This document shows, in pieces, positions 45,597 through 56,146 of a stretch of 64,000 bases of DNA (position 1 is the first letter of the stretch; every line of letters begins with the position of its first letter). Source of the stretch: Variovorax sp. V93. GTDB lineage: Bacteria; Pseudomonadota; Gammaproteobacteria; Burkholderiales; Burkholderiaceae_C. The notes under the pieces are model-generated. The model did no database searches and had not been told where the DNA came from. It was given only the letters and a program-made list of their open reading frames with translations. The DNA is taken from NCBI RefSeq assembly GCF_041154485.1, contig NZ_AP028669.1, positions 1,116,001 to 1,180,000 on the forward strand, given 5' to 3'. The position numbers and the translations under genes are program-made.

Positions 45597-47066
45597 CTAC
45601 TGTTCCTCGCTCCACGAGAAGCCGTCGCGCGCAATCATCGCGCTCGAGGCGCTCGGCCCCCAGGTGCCCGCGGCATAGGGGCGCGGCCCGCCGTCCGATG
45701 CCCAGCTGTCGATCAGCGGCTCGACCCAGCGCCATGCCTCTTCCTGCTCGTCGCTGCGCACGAAGAGGTTCAGGCGGCCGTCGATCACGTCGAGCAGCAG
45801 CCGCTCGTAGGCGCCCACGCGCTCGGCGCCAAAGCGCTTGTCGAAGTCGAGGTCCAGCTGCACGGGCGCGAGCTGCGCGGCGCTGTGGTGGCCGTTGCTG
45901 CTGCGGCGGTTGTCCTGGGCCTGCGCGAGCAGGTGCAGCTCCAGGCCGTCCCGCGGCTGGAGGTTGATCACCAGCTTGTTGACGGCGCCGGCAGGTGCGC
46001 GGTAGATCGCATGCGGCGTGGGCCTGAAGTTGACCTCGATGCGCGCGTCGCGCGAGGCCAGCCGCTTGCCGGTCCGGATGTACAGCGGCACGCCGGCCCA
46101 GCGCCAGTTGGCGATCTCGGTGCGCAGCGCCACGAAGGTCTCGGTGCGGCTCTCGGGGTCGACGCCCGGCTCGTCCCTGTAGCCCGGCACGCGTTCGCCG
46201 TAGGCCGTGCCGGCCGTGTACTGGCCGCGAATCGCATGCAGCCCCAGCGTCTCGGGCGTCCAGGGCTTGAGTGCGCGCAGCACCTTGAGCTTCTCGTCGC
46301 GGATGGCGTCCGCATGCGAGTTGATCGGCGGCTCCATGCCGATGGCGCAGACCAGCTGCAGCGCATGGTTCTGCACCATGTCGCGAAGCGCGCCGGTCTG
46401 GTCGTAGAAGGCGCCGCGCTTTTCGACGCCCAGGTCTTCGGCGATGGTGATCTGGATGTTGGCAATGTGCTCGCGGCGCCAGATGGGCTCGAACAGCGCA
46501 TTGCCGAAGCGCATGGCGAACAGGTTCTGCACCGAGGGCTTGCCCAGGTAGTGGTCGATGCGGAAGACCTGCTTCTCGTCGAGCACCTTGCACACTGCGG
46601 CATTGATCGCGCGGTTGGACGCCAGGTCGTGGCCCAGCGGCTTCTCGAGCACCACCCGGGTCGACGCTCCGTTGAGGCCGGCCGCGGCAATCTGCTCGAC
46701 CACCTGGGTGAAGAGCGCGGGCGCCGTGGCCACGTACATCACCACCGTGTCGGCATTGCGCTGCTTGAGCAGTTCGGAAAGCCGGGCGTAGTCGGCCGGC
46801 TTGGACAGGTCCATGCGCAGGTAGTACAGCAGCGAGGCGAACTTCTCGAACTCCTCGGCCGAAGGGCGCTTGGCGCCTTCGACGGCATTGAAGCGCGACT
46901 GGATCAGTTCGCGGTACTGGTCGTCCGAGAGGTCGTCGCGGGCCACGCCGACGATGCGTCCGTCTTTCGGAAGGCTGCCGTGCCTGAAGGCCTGGAACAG
47001 CGCGGGCATGAGCTTGCGCCATGCGAGATCGCCAGTGCCGCCGAACAGAACGAGATCGAAGCTCAT
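45597..47066 (-). CDS. zwf: Glucose-6-phosphate 1-dehydrogenase (489 aa)
   Basis: Oxidises glucose 6-phosphate to 6-phosphogluconolactone with NAD(P), feeding the pentose phosphate and Entner-Doudoroff routes. The cofactor loop is FGGTGDLAWRKLMPAL (G9-G12 core), and the substrate/catalytic segment is FRIDHYLGKPSVQNLFAMRF with the key histidine. The length is normal. AAGGAAT precedes the ATG. It diverges from an ABC binding-protein gene whose family includes a sugar-phosphate importer; a perfect palindrome lies between them, 54 bases upstream of this start. Neither pgl nor edd/eda is adjacent. Confidence 0.96.
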   Translation of the reverse strand: MSFDLVLFGGTGDLAWRKLMPALFQAFRHGSLPKDGRIVGVARDDLSDDQYRELIQSRFNAVEGAKRPSAEEFEKFASLLYYLRMDLSKPADYARLSELLKQRNADTVVMYVATAPALFTQVVEQIAAAGLNGASTRVVLEKPLGHDLASNRAINAAVCKVLDEKQVFRIDHYLGKPSVQNLFAMRFGNALFEPIWRREHIANIQITIAEDLGVEKRGAFYDQTGALRDMVQNHALQLVCAIGMEPPINSHADAIRDEKLKVLRALKPWTPETLGLHAIRGQYTAGTAYGERVPGYRDEPGVDPESRTETFVALRTEIANWRWAGVPLYIRTGKRLASRDARIEVNFRPTPHAIYRAPAGAVNKLVINLQPRDGLELHLLAQAQDNRRSSNGHHSAAQLAPVQLDLDFDKRFGAERVGAYERLLLDVIDGRLNLFVRSDEQEEAWRWVEPLIDSWASDGGPRPYAAGTWGPSASSAMIARDGFSWSEEQ

Positions 47067-47119
47067 GAGTCGAAATTCCTTTTGTCTTGGTGCCGAGTGG
47101 GCTCTCTGTTTCAACCGAA

Positions 47120-47133
47120 TGGTACTTGTACCA
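47120..47133. promoter_or_regulatory. Palindromic operator candidate between zwf and the ABC importer
   Basis: TGGTAC-TT-GTACCA is a perfect inverted repeat with 6-base arms and a 2-base spacer, centred in the 144-base divergent region. It is 54 bases before zwf and 78 before the binding-protein gene, a place from which one repressor or activator could govern both. Its reverse complement contains AAGTACCA, which is also repeated twice upstream of the polyol operon. Confidence 0.55.
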
Positions 47134-47210
47134 ATTCATGAAACCTGTACGAAAGCTACGCTCAACCCCGGCCGGGAGGCCTATTTTTGTTTTGGAGGCG
47201 GGGTTTTCAC

Positions 47211-48224
47211 ATGAAGAAGCTTTTTACTGCAGCGGCCTTGGTGGGTTTGTCGGCTGCCGCGTCGGCCCAGGGCACGGTCAACGTGATCTGCTCGGTCCAG
47301 GCCGAATGGTGCAACGTGATCGCCACCGTGTATGCGCGCACCACGGGTACCCGCATCAACATGTCGCTCAAGGGCTCGGGCGAGGCGCTGGCCCAGCTCA
47401 TCGCCGAGAAGGACAACCCCAAGACCGACATCTGGTTCGGCGGCACCGGGGACCCGCACCTGCAGGCGGCCGAGCAGGGCCTGACGCTCGAATACAAGTC
47501 GCCCACGCTGGCGCAGCTGCACCCCTGGGCCCAGCAGCAGGCGAAGCAGTCGGGCTACAGGACCGTGGGCATCTACTCCGGCCCGCTGGGCTTCGGCTAC
47601 AACCCCGAGCTGCTCGCCAAGAAGAAGCTGCCGGTGCCCAAGACCTGGGCCGACCTGCTCAAGCCCGAATACAAGGGCGACATCCAGGTGGCCAACCCCG
47701 CATCGAGCGGCACGGCCTACACCATGATCGCCACGCTGGTGCAGCTGATGGGCGAGGACAAGGCCTTCGACTACCTGAAGGCGCTGCACAAGAATGTCGG
47801 CCAGTACACGCGCTCGGGCACCGGTCCCATCAAGGCGGTGGCGCGCGGCGAAACGGCCGTGTCGATCAGCTTCGTGCACGACGGCCCGGGCGAGAAGATG
47901 CAGGGCTTTCCGGTCGAGACCATCACGCCGGCCGACGGCACCGGCGCCGAGATCGGCTCCATGAGCATCATCAAGGGTGCGCGCAACCTCGAGGCCGCGA
48001 AGAAGTTCTACGAATGGGCGCTGACGCCGGCCGCGCAGGAGCTCGGCGCCGCCAACAAGCAGTTCCAGCTGCCGAGCAACGCGAATGCCAAGCTCGATCC
48101 GCGCATCCCTGACTTCAAGAAGATCAGGTTCATCAACTACGACTACGCCAAGTACGGCGCGAGCGCCGAGCGCCGCCGCCTGATCGCGCGCTGGGAAAAA
48201 GACGTCAATTCGCTGCCGCGCTAA
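47211..48224 (+). CDS. ABC importer substrate-binding protein, AfuA/FbpA-like, possibly for sugar phosphates (337 aa)
   Basis: A periplasmic binding protein with a Sec signal (MKKLFTAAALVGLSAAASA). The sequence resembles the AfuA/FbpA group once annotated as ferric binding. GSGEALAQLIAEKDNPKTDIWFGG and GEKMQGFPVETITPADGTG are typical. H223-D224 (SFVHDG) and E247 keep the 23-residue spacing of the D206/E229 sugar-contacting residues that I recall for AfuA of Actinobacillus, a hexose-6-phosphate binder. The paired tyrosines of iron binders are not evident. The gene heads an operon with a fused permease and an ATPase, divergent from zwf; this supports a sugar-phosphate ligand but does not prove it. 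Ribosome-binding site GGAGGCGGGG. Confidence 0.85.
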   Translation: MKKLFTAAALVGLSAAASAQGTVNVICSVQAEWCNVIATVYARTTGTRINMSLKGSGEALAQLIAEKDNPKTDIWFGGTGDPHLQAAEQGLTLEYKSPTLAQLHPWAQQQAKQSGYRTVGIYSGPLGFGYNPELLAKKKLPVPKTWADLLKPEYKGDIQVANPASSGTAYTMIATLVQLMGEDKAFDYLKALHKNVGQYTRSGTGPIKAVARGETAVSISFVHDGPGEKMQGFPVETITPADGTGAEIGSMSIIKGARNLEAAKKFYEWALTPAAQELGAANKQFQLPSNANAKLDPRIPDFKKIRFINYDYAKYGASAERRRLIARWEKDVNSLPR

Positions 48225-50498
48225 GTGCAAGCCCTTTCCATCGGCGGCGCGCCGGCCAATCCGGCGTCAGTGGCCGCCGCCCGGCGGGCGCAGCGCTGGA
48301 TCCGGGCCTGGGTGGCGCTGGGCCTTGCGGCCTACCTGCTGCTGCCCTGGTATGCGATCCAGGACGCCATCTGGTACGAAGCCGTTCCGCAGGTCTTCGG
48401 CCGGGCCGAGGGTGCCAACGGCCTGATGCAGGCGGCCACGCAGGGGCGCGGCTGGCTCTTCATCGGGCTTGCCGGACTCGCGATGTGCGCCATCGGCGCC
48501 TGGCTGCCGGCCGGCCGCGCGCAGGGGCGCTGGCTGCTGGCGGGTGGCGCCATCGGTGCCTTCGGCCTGGCCATTGCCGGGTTCGCCATCGGCGCGCGCG
48601 GCTGGAGCTTCGAAGCGCTCAACGCGCTGTTCGGCGAACTCGCAATCAACCAGTTCGGCATCGGCGCGGGCGGCTTCGTGGCGCTCACGGCGCTCACGAT
48701 GCTGGCCGCCTTCGGCATTGCGCGGCTCGGGCTTTTCAAGGGCGACCTGTTCGTGGCGGCCGCGGTCATCGGCTGCGGCGTGCTGATGGCGCTGTTCATT
48801 GCCTACCCGGTGAGCAAGGCGCTCGCGGGTGCCTTCCTCGACGAGGACGGCCGCTGGTCGATCGCGGCCTTTGCCGCGCGCGTGTTCGCCGAACGCATCT
48901 GGGGCGTGGGCTGCCTGGCCGGCGGCGTGCGCTGCGGCGTGGCCTGGAACACGCTCGTGCTGGCGCTGCTGACGGCGGCTGGCACCACCTTCCTCGGCAC
49001 CTTGATGGCGCTGATGGCCGAACGCGGCAGCAAGCGCGGCCAGGGCGCGCTGCGCGTGCTCGCGCTGCTGCCGATCATCACGCCGCCCTTCGTGGTGGGG
49101 CTCGGGCTCATCCTGCTGTTCGGCCGCGCGGGCATCGTCAACCAGCTGCTCGAGAGCGTGTTCGGCGTCGAGCCGACGCGCTGGTTCTACGGCATGCCGG
49201 GCGTGCTGGTGGCGCAGCTGTTCGCCTTCACGCCCATTGCCTTCATGATCATGCGCGGGGTGGTGCAGGGCATCGCACCCAGCCTGGAAGAGGCGGCGCA
49301 GATGCTGCGTGCCGACCGCCGCCGCACCTTCTTCACCATCACGCTGCCGCTTTTGAAGCCCGGGCTGGCCAATGCCTTCCTGGTGGGCTTCATCGAAAGC
49401 ATTGCGGACTTCGGCAATCCGGTGGTGGTGGGCGGGCAGTTCTCGGTGCTGTCGACCGACATCTTCTTCGCCATCGTCGGCGCGCAGTACGACCAGGGCC
49501 GCGCGGCTTCGCTGGCGTGGGTGCTGACGATCTTTGCGCTTGGCGTGTTCGCGCTGCAGCGCGGCGTGCTCGGCCGGCAGAACTACACCACCGTGAGCGG
49601 CAAGGGCGACGCGGGCATCGCGATGGCGCTGCCCGACGGCGTGCGGCGCACCATCCAGTGCATCGCGCTGCCCTGGATCGCGTTCACCGCGGTGGTCTAC
49701 CTGTTCGCCTTCGCGGGCGGCTTCGTGCAGACCTGGGGGCGCGACTACAGCTTCACGCTCGACCATTTCAAGAACGCGTTCGCGCTCGAATGGGGCCAGT
49801 TCGGCCTGGTGTGGGCCGGCACCGCGTGGAACTCGCTGCTCACCACGCTCAAGCTCGCGGGCATCTCGGCGCCCATCACCGCCGCGCTGGGGCTGCTGAT
49901 TGCGTGGCTGCTGGCGCGCAACGAGTTCAAGGGGCAGGGCGTCTTCGAGTTCGGCGCGCTGCTGGCCTTTGCCATCCCGGGCACGGTGCTGGGCGTGAGC
50001 TACATCCTGGCCTTCAACGTGCCGCCCTTCGAGCTCACGGGCACCGGGCTCATCATCGTGCTGTGCTTCATGTTCCGGAACCTGCCGGTGGGCGTGCGGG
50101 CCGGCACGGCGGCCTTCAAGCAGCTGGACCGATCGCTGGACGAAGCCTCGCTGATGCTGCGCGCCTCCACGGCCCAGACGCTCTTCAGGGTGGTGCTGCC
50201 GCTGCTCAAACCTGCGCTGGTGGCCGCGCTGGTCTACAGCTTCGTGCGCGCCATGACGACGGTGAGCGCGGTGATCTTCCTGGTCACGGCCGAGAACGAG
50301 CTCGCCACCACCTACATCATCGGCCGCGTGGGCAACGGCGACTACGGCATCGCGCTGGCCTACTGCACGGTGCTGATGATCCTGATGTCTGTCGCGATTG
50401 CGCTGGTGCAGTTCGTGGTGGGGGAGCGCAGGCTGGGGCGGCGCGGGGCCACGCCGCCGCACCAGGGGCATCACAAGATGGAAAGCCTGGCGGCATGA
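48225..50498 (+). CDS. ABC importer permease, fused double-domain AfuB/FbpB-like (757 aa)
   Basis: One polypeptide carries both permease halves. An extra N-terminal block of about five helices (residues 25-210) precedes the first permease domain, whose EAA loop is EEAAQMLRADRRRTFFTITL. The second domain has the EAA loop DEASLMLRASTAQTLFRVVL. More than a dozen hydrophobic helices are visible. It begins with GTG directly after the TAA of the binding-protein gene (TAAGTG), so it is translationally coupled. The FbpB/AfuB family is usually 500-700 residues, so this is a long form. The neighbouring ATPase gene follows after 19 bases. Confidence 0.88.
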   Translation: MQALSIGGAPANPASVAAARRAQRWIRAWVALGLAAYLLLPWYAIQDAIWYEAVPQVFGRAEGANGLMQAATQGRGWLFIGLAGLAMCAIGAWLPAGRAQGRWLLAGGAIGAFGLAIAGFAIGARGWSFEALNALFGELAINQFGIGAGGFVALTALTMLAAFGIARLGLFKGDLFVAAAVIGCGVLMALFIAYPVSKALAGAFLDEDGRWSIAAFAARVFAERIWGVGCLAGGVRCGVAWNTLVLALLTAAGTTFLGTLMALMAERGSKRGQGALRVLALLPIITPPFVVGLGLILLFGRAGIVNQLLESVFGVEPTRWFYGMPGVLVAQLFAFTPIAFMIMRGVVQGIAPSLEEAAQMLRADRRRTFFTITLPLLKPGLANAFLVGFIESIADFGNPVVVGGQFSVLSTDIFFAIVGAQYDQGRAASLAWVLTIFALGVFALQRGVLGRQNYTTVSGKGDAGIAMALPDGVRRTIQCIALPWIAFTAVVYLFAFAGGFVQTWGRDYSFTLDHFKNAFALEWGQFGLVWAGTAWNSLLTTLKLAGISAPITAALGLLIAWLLARNEFKGQGVFEFGALLAFAIPGTVLGVSYILAFNVPPFELTGTGLIIVLCFMFRNLPVGVRAGTAAFKQLDRSLDEASLMLRASTAQTLFRVVLPLLKPALVAALVYSFVRAMTTVSAVIFLVTAENELATTYIIGRVGNGDYGIALAYCTVLMILMSVAIALVQFVVGERRLGRRGATPPHQGHHKMESLAA

Positions 50499-50517
50499 GC
50501 CGCGCGGAGATCATTGA

Positions 50518-51567
<1,050 letters not shown>

Positions 51568-51579
51568 AACAATGGAGCC

Positions 51580-52212
51580 ATGAACGTGGTTTTCGATCTT
51601 GGCGCCGTGCTGCTGGCATGGGAGCCCACCCGGCTGGTGCAGACCCATCTTTCCGAGCATGCCCCCACCGAGGCTGCCGCAGCGGCGCTGGGCCGAGCGC
51701 TTTTCCACCACGACGACTGGATGAGCTTCGACTGCGGCATGCGCTCGCTGGACGAGGCCATCGCGCGCATGGCCCGGCGGCTGTCGCTGCCGGCGGAGCG
51801 GCTGGACGCCATGCTCGGCACGCTCGGGGAGCGCCTCGAGCCCATTGCCGTCACCGTGGAACTGCTGGAGGGCCTGTTCGTCCGGCGCGAGGCCGGCGAG
51901 GCGCTGCGCCTGTACTACCTCTCGAACATGCCGGCGCCCTACGCACGCGCGGTCGAGCGCCGGCACGGCTTCATGCGGCGCTTCGACGGCGGCGTGTTCT
52001 CGGGTGACGTGAAATTCATCAAGCCGGATCGCGAAATCTACGAACTGCTGGCGGTGCGCCATGCGCTCGATCCCGCCGAGACGGTGTTCATCGACGACTC
52101 GGCCGCCAACGTGGAGGCCGCGCGTGCCTTCGGCTGGCAGGCCATCCATTGCACCTACCCGCCAGCTCTGGCGGCGCAGCTGGCGCGCTACCTGCCGGCT
52201 ACCGGCCGGTGA
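51580..52212 (+). CDS. HAD superfamily phosphatase, YihX-like (210 aa)
   Basis: A cytosolic HAD-IA hydrolase. Motif I is VVFDLGAVLL (nucleophile D6), motif II LYYLSNMPAPY, motif III lysine in GDVKFIKPDREIYE and motif IV FIDDSAANVEAA. The DLGxV form of motif I and the sequence order resemble E. coli YihX, an alpha-D-glucose-1-phosphate phosphatase. Its place directly after a probable sugar-phosphate importer suggests a sugar-phosphate substrate (inference). The last 14 bases overlap the convergent lipocalin gene. Confidence 0.85.
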   Translation: MNVVFDLGAVLLAWEPTRLVQTHLSEHAPTEAAAAALGRALFHHDDWMSFDCGMRSLDEAIARMARRLSLPAERLDAMLGTLGERLEPIAVTVELLEGLFVRREAGEALRLYYLSNMPAPYARAVERRHGFMRRFDGGVFSGDVKFIKPDREIYELLAVRHALDPAETVFIDDSAANVEAARAFGWQAIHCTYPPALAAQLARYLPATGR

Positions 52213-52879
52213 GCACCACCTTGGAGGTGTCGAAGCCCAGGCTGGCGGCGTAGTCCAGCTCGGCCTGCAGCGCGTCGTCCTCGAGGCGCGGCGCGCGTGA
52301 AAGCACCCAGAGGTATTCGCGGTCGGGCGTGCCGACCAGCGCCACCTGGTAGTCGCGGTCGAGCTTCAGGATCCAGTAGTCGCCCCACACCATCGGCAGC
52401 CAGCTGAGCCACGACGGTGCAAAGCGCACTTCGAGCCGGCCCGCGCCGGGCTGGCCGGCCACCGGCACCACACGGGCCGTTCCCACCGCTTCGTCGAAAT
52501 TGCCATCGGGCCGCACGCAGCGGTTGAGCACCTGCATGGTGCCATCGACCTGGAGCGTGTACTCGGCGCTCACGGGACCGGCGCACTGCTTCTGGAAGCG
52601 GTTGGGCAGGCGGGCCTGCTCGTGCCAGATGCCCGCATAGCGCTGCAGATCGACCGGCGCCACCACCTGCAGCGGCGCACGCATGAGCGGCGCACCATCG
52701 GGCGGCCCGGGCAGCTGGGCTCGCCCGGTGCGCCCCGCACCCATGGCGATCCAGGTGGCGACGCCGCCCACCACGAAGGCCGTGGCCAGGGTGCCGATGG
52801 CGTGGCTGGTGCGGCGGTCATCGAAGGAAGGAGCGCGGCTGGCGGCGGCAGCCGCGGCGGAGCGATGGCGAAGGGGCAT
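52199..52879 (-). CDS. Blc-like lipocalin with N-terminal membrane anchor (226 aa)
   Basis: A bacterial lipocalin (Blc/apolipoprotein D type), a beta barrel that carries lipids. The GxW motif is DLQRYAGIWHEQARLPNRFQ; later GDYWILKLDRDYQVALVGTP and REYLWVLSRAP are the usual barrel strands. Instead of a lipobox it has a 30-residue polar N-terminus and one hydrophobic helix (ATAFVVGGVATWIAMGAG), so it is probably tethered to the inner membrane. Two cysteines (QKQCAGP, NRCVRP) could form a disulfide. It converges with the HAD gene and diverges from tal across 250 bases. Confidence 0.85.
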   Translation of the reverse strand: MPLRHRSAAAAAASRAPSFDDRRTSHAIGTLATAFVVGGVATWIAMGAGRTGRAQLPGPPDGAPLMRAPLQVVAPVDLQRYAGIWHEQARLPNRFQKQCAGPVSAEYTLQVDGTMQVLNRCVRPDGNFDEAVGTARVVPVAGQPGAGRLEVRFAPSWLSWLPMVWGDYWILKLDRDYQVALVGTPDREYLWVLSRAPRLEDDALQAELDYAASLGFDTSKVVLTGR

Positions 52880-53129
52880 GGGCGTGGCACTCCTGTGGTC
52901 GGAAGCATCAATCGGAAACAGCCAGCCTAGTCCCCGGCCGGGGCGGCGCGCCGTCAGCGGCGGACCACAGCCGCTGTAGGGCAGCGCGGCCGGCCGGCCA
53001 CTTACAACCCTGTCGGCGGCAGGCTGATGCGGGGCGGTGAAAACCCGTGCTACGGTGCGCATGAAAACATCGGACCCGGCGCAACAGCGTGCAGGACTTG
53101 TCATCACCCGCACTGGATAATCTTTCTCC

Positions 53130-54086
53130 ATGAACCAACTCGATGCTCTCCGCCAATGGACCACCGTGGTCGCCGACACCGGCGACTTCAAGCAACTTGC
53201 CATCTCCAGGCCGCAGGATGCGACCACCAATCCGTCGCTCATCCTGAAGGCGGTGCAGAAGCCCGAGTACCGGCCGCTGCTCGACGAAGCCGTCAGCAAG
53301 CACGCGGGCAAGCCGCTCGACGAGGTCATCGACCGGCTGCTGGTGCGCTTCGGCACCGAAATCCTCTCGATCATCCCGGGCCGCGTGTCGACCGAGGTCG
53401 ACGCGCGCCTCTCGTTCGACACGGCCGCCACCGTTGCGCGCGGCGAGCGCATCGTGGCGCTCTACAAGGCCGAAGGCATCGACACCGAGAAGCGCCTGCT
53501 GATCAAGGTGGCCTCCACCTGGGAGGGCATCGAGGCGGCGCGCGCCCTGGAGCAGAAGGGCATCCGCACCAACCTCACGCTGCTGTTCTCGTTCGCGCAG
53601 GCCGTGGCCTGCGGCGCGGCCGGCGTGCAGCTCATCTCGCCCTTCGTGGGCCGCATCTACGACTGGTACAAGAAATCGGCCGGGGCCCAGTGGAACGAGG
53701 CCGCCAACGCGGGCGCGAACGACCCGGGCGTCAAGTCGGTGCGCCAGATCTTCGAGTACTACAAGCAGCACGGCATCAAGACCGAGGTGATGGGCGCGAG
53801 CTTCCGCAATGTGGGACAGATCCGGGCCCTGGCCGGCTGCGACCTGCTGACCATCAGCCCCGAGCTGCTGGCCGAGCTGGCCGCAAGCAACGAGCCGCTC
53901 GCGCATGCGCTCGACGCCTCCGCCGCGCCCACGGCCGACATGCAGAAAGTGAGCTACGACGAGGCCGGCTTCCGCTTCGCGCTCAACGAAGACGCCATGG
54001 CCACCGAGAAGCTCGCCGAGGGCATCCGCGCCTTTGCGGCCGATGCCGTGAAGCTCGAAAAACTCATGCAGGAAAGCGGCAAGTAA
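53130..54086 (+). CDS. tal: Transaldolase (318 aa)
   Basis: Transfers a dihydroxyacetone unit between sedoheptulose 7-phosphate and glyceraldehyde 3-phosphate in the non-oxidative pentose phosphate route. The Schiff-base lysine is K126 in [27 protein letters not shown] near the N-terminus and [15 protein letters not shown] are class I transaldolase signatures. The length is standard. pgi follows after 2 bases, so the two form an operon that links the pentose phosphate route and glycolysis. Confidence 0.96.
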   Translation: MNQLDALRQWTTVVADTGDFKQLAISRPQDATTNPSLILKAVQKPEYRPLLDEAVSKHAGKPLDEVIDRLLVRFGTEILSIIPGRVSTEVDARLSFDTAATVARGERIVALYKAEGIDTEKRLLIKVASTWEGIEAARALEQKGIRTNLTLLFSFAQAVACGAAGVQLISPFVGRIYDWYKKSAGAQWNEAANAGANDPGVKSVRQIFEYYKQHGIKTEVMGASFRNVGQIRALAGCDLLTISPELLAELAASNEPLAHALDASAAPTADMQKVSYDEAGFRFALNEDAMATEKLAEGIRAFAADAVKLEKLMQESGK

Positions 54087-54088
54087 GC

Positions 54089-55651
54089 ATGGCCATGACC
54101 CTTCGCTGCGACCGCGCGCCCGCCTGGGCGCAATTGCAGGCCGCCTTCGAGACCGCGGGCCGCCAGTTCGACGTGCGCCACGCCTTCGTCGACGATGCCG
54201 GCCGTTTCGAACGCTTCAGCCAGGAAGCGCCGTACCTGTTCGCCGACCTGTCGAAGAACCTGATCGATGCGCGCACGGAAGAGCTGCTCTTCGCGCTGGC
54301 CCGCGAGTGCGGCCTCGAGGCGCACCGCGACGCGATGTTCGCGGGCGAGCACATCAACAACACCGAAGACCGCGCCGTGCTGCACACGCTGCTGCGCGCC
54401 CCCGCCGATGCGAAGGTGGGCAAGACGGCCGACAAGCTTCGCGAGGTGCACCAAACCCTCGATGCGATGCTGGCCTTTGCCGAGAAGGTGCGCGCCGACC
54501 ACACGATCACCGACGTGGTCAACATCGGCATCGGCGGTTCCGACCTCGGGCCGCAGATGGCGGTGCTCGCGCTGGCCGAGTTCGCCGCGCCGGGCAAGCG
54601 CTTCCACTTCGTCTCGAACGTCGATGGCCACGAGCTGGCCGGCGTGCTGCAGGGCCTGGCGCCCGAGCACACGCTGTTCCTCATTGCCTCGAAGACTTTC
54701 ACCACGGCCGAGACGATGACCAACGCGCTCTCGGCCAGGCGCTGGCACGAGCAGTCGGGCGGCACCGACATTGCCGGCCACTTTGCCGCGCTCACCACCA
54801 ACGTCGAGGCGGCGAAGCAATTCGGCATCGACACCACCTTCGGTTTCTGGGACTGGGTGGGCGGGCGCTATTCGCTGTGGTCGGCCATCGGATTGCCGAT
54901 CGCGCTGGCCATCGGCGCCGACGGCTTCCGCCGGCTGCTGGCGGGCGCGCACGCAATGGACGAGCACTTCCGCAGCGCGCCGCTCGAGCAGAACCTGCCG
55001 GTGCGGCTCGGCCTGCTCGACGTCTGGTACCGCAACTTCCACAAGTTCACGAGCCGCGGCATCGCGCCGTACCACAGCGCCCTGAAGCGCCTGCCGGCCT
55101 ACCTGCAGCAGCTCGAGATGGAGAGCAACGGCAAGCAGGTCGATGCGAGCGGCGCGCCGCTGCCCGCCGGCCTGGGCACCTCGCCCGTGCTCTGGGGCGA
55201 GCCCGGAACCAACGGCCAGCATGCCTACTTCCAGATGCTGCACCAGGGCACCGACGTGATCCCGCTCGAATTCGTGGCGGTGCGCGATGCGGCGCACGAC
55301 CTCGACGGCCACCACCCCAAGCTGCTGGCCAATGCGCTCGCGCAGGCGCAGGCGCTGATGGTCGGCAAGCTCGATGCCGGCGGCCACAAGAACTTCCCGG
55401 GCAACCGGCCGAGCAGCTTCTTCGTGTTCGAGAAGCTCACGCCCGAATCGCTGGGCGCGTTCCTTGCGCTGTACGAGCACCGCGTGTTCACCAGCGGCGC
55501 GCTGTGGGGCATCAACAGCTTCGACCAGTGGGGCGTGGAACTCGGCAAGGTGCTCGCGAAGGACATCGAGCCGCGCCTCGCCTCGTGCGACATCATGGGG
55601 CTCGACGCCTCGACGGCCGGCCTCCTGAAACGCCTGGGCACGCAGGCCTGA
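54089..55651 (+). CDS. pgi: Glucose-6-phosphate isomerase (520 aa)
   Basis: Interconverts glucose 6-phosphate and fructose 6-phosphate. The sugar-phosphate binding and catalytic blocks are visible: NIGIGGSDLGPQM, FVSNVDGHEL, SKTFTTAETMTN, FWDWVGGRYSLWSAIG, NGQHAYFQMLHQGTDV and GGHKNFPGNRPS. The start at 54089 follows the tal stop (TAAGCATG). The length is a little under the roughly 550 residues of the E. coli enzyme, as usual in betaproteobacteria. With zwf and tal in the same 10 kb it defines a hexose-phosphate processing cluster. Confidence 0.96.
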   Translation: MAMTLRCDRAPAWAQLQAAFETAGRQFDVRHAFVDDAGRFERFSQEAPYLFADLSKNLIDARTEELLFALARECGLEAHRDAMFAGEHINNTEDRAVLHTLLRAPADAKVGKTADKLREVHQTLDAMLAFAEKVRADHTITDVVNIGIGGSDLGPQMAVLALAEFAAPGKRFHFVSNVDGHELAGVLQGLAPEHTLFLIASKTFTTAETMTNALSARRWHEQSGGTDIAGHFAALTTNVEAAKQFGIDTTFGFWDWVGGRYSLWSAIGLPIALAIGADGFRRLLAGAHAMDEHFRSAPLEQNLPVRLGLLDVWYRNFHKFTSRGIAPYHSALKRLPAYLQQLEMESNGKQVDASGAPLPAGLGTSPVLWGEPGTNGQHAYFQMLHQGTDVIPLEFVAVRDAAHDLDGHHPKLLANALAQAQALMVGKLDAGGHKNFPGNRPSSFFVFEKLTPESLGAFLALYEHRVFTSGALWGINSFDQWGVELGKVLAKDIEPRLASCDIMGLDASTAGLLKRLGTQA

Positions 55652-55809
55652 TCCGCTGAAAGGCCGGGGCAGCAGGTCCGGATAGGCCGCGACAGGCCGA
55701 TTCATAGGCCGTTTGTTTGCGAACTGATGGCCGAATTTGCCGTTGAAAGATGCATCGATATGATCGGCCCGGGGAATTTCCCTGGGATTCAATCAAGAGG
55801 AGTCGATCA

Positions 55810-56139
55810 ATGGACTTTCAGACAGCAGTCAAGACCTGTTTCAGCAAATACGCCGATTTCAACGGACGCGCATCGCGTTCGGAGTACTGGTGGTTCGTGC
55901 TGGCCGAGGTCGTCGTTCTCATCGTGGCGAGCCTGATCCATCAATATGTGTACGTCATCGCGGCGCTGGGCTTCCTGCTGCCCGCGCTGGCCGTGGGCGC
56001 GCGCCGCCTGCACGACATCGGCAAGAGCGGCTGGCTCCAGCTGTTGATGATCATTCCGATCGTCAACCTGGTGCTGATCTACTTCTACGTGCAGCCCACG
56101 CAGCCCGAAACCAACCCGCACGGGGCACCCGCCACCTGA
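55810..56139 (+). CDS. DUF805 family membrane protein (109 aa)
   Basis: A small inner-membrane protein. The DUF805 pattern is clear: FNGRASRSEYWWFVL, two or three hydrophobic helices (VVVLIVASLIHQYVYVIAAL), ARRLHDIGKSGWLQLLMII and a last helix ending IYFYVQP. AAGAGGAG lies 8 bases before the ATG. Members are widespread but without a defined biochemical role. It ends 7 bases before the convergent pdxA-family gene. Confidence 0.88.
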   Translation: MDFQTAVKTCFSKYADFNGRASRSEYWWFVLAEVVVLIVASLIHQYVYVIAALGFLLPALAVGARRLHDIGKSGWLQLLMIIPIVNLVLIYFYVQPTQPETNPHGAPAT

Positions 56140-56146
56140 GCCTCGG

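Noticed and set aside
48267..50474. A 735-codon minus-strand frame opposite the fused permease
   Set aside because: Gln/His/Arg/Glu-rich antisense artefact; the plus-strand frame has helices and two EAA loops.
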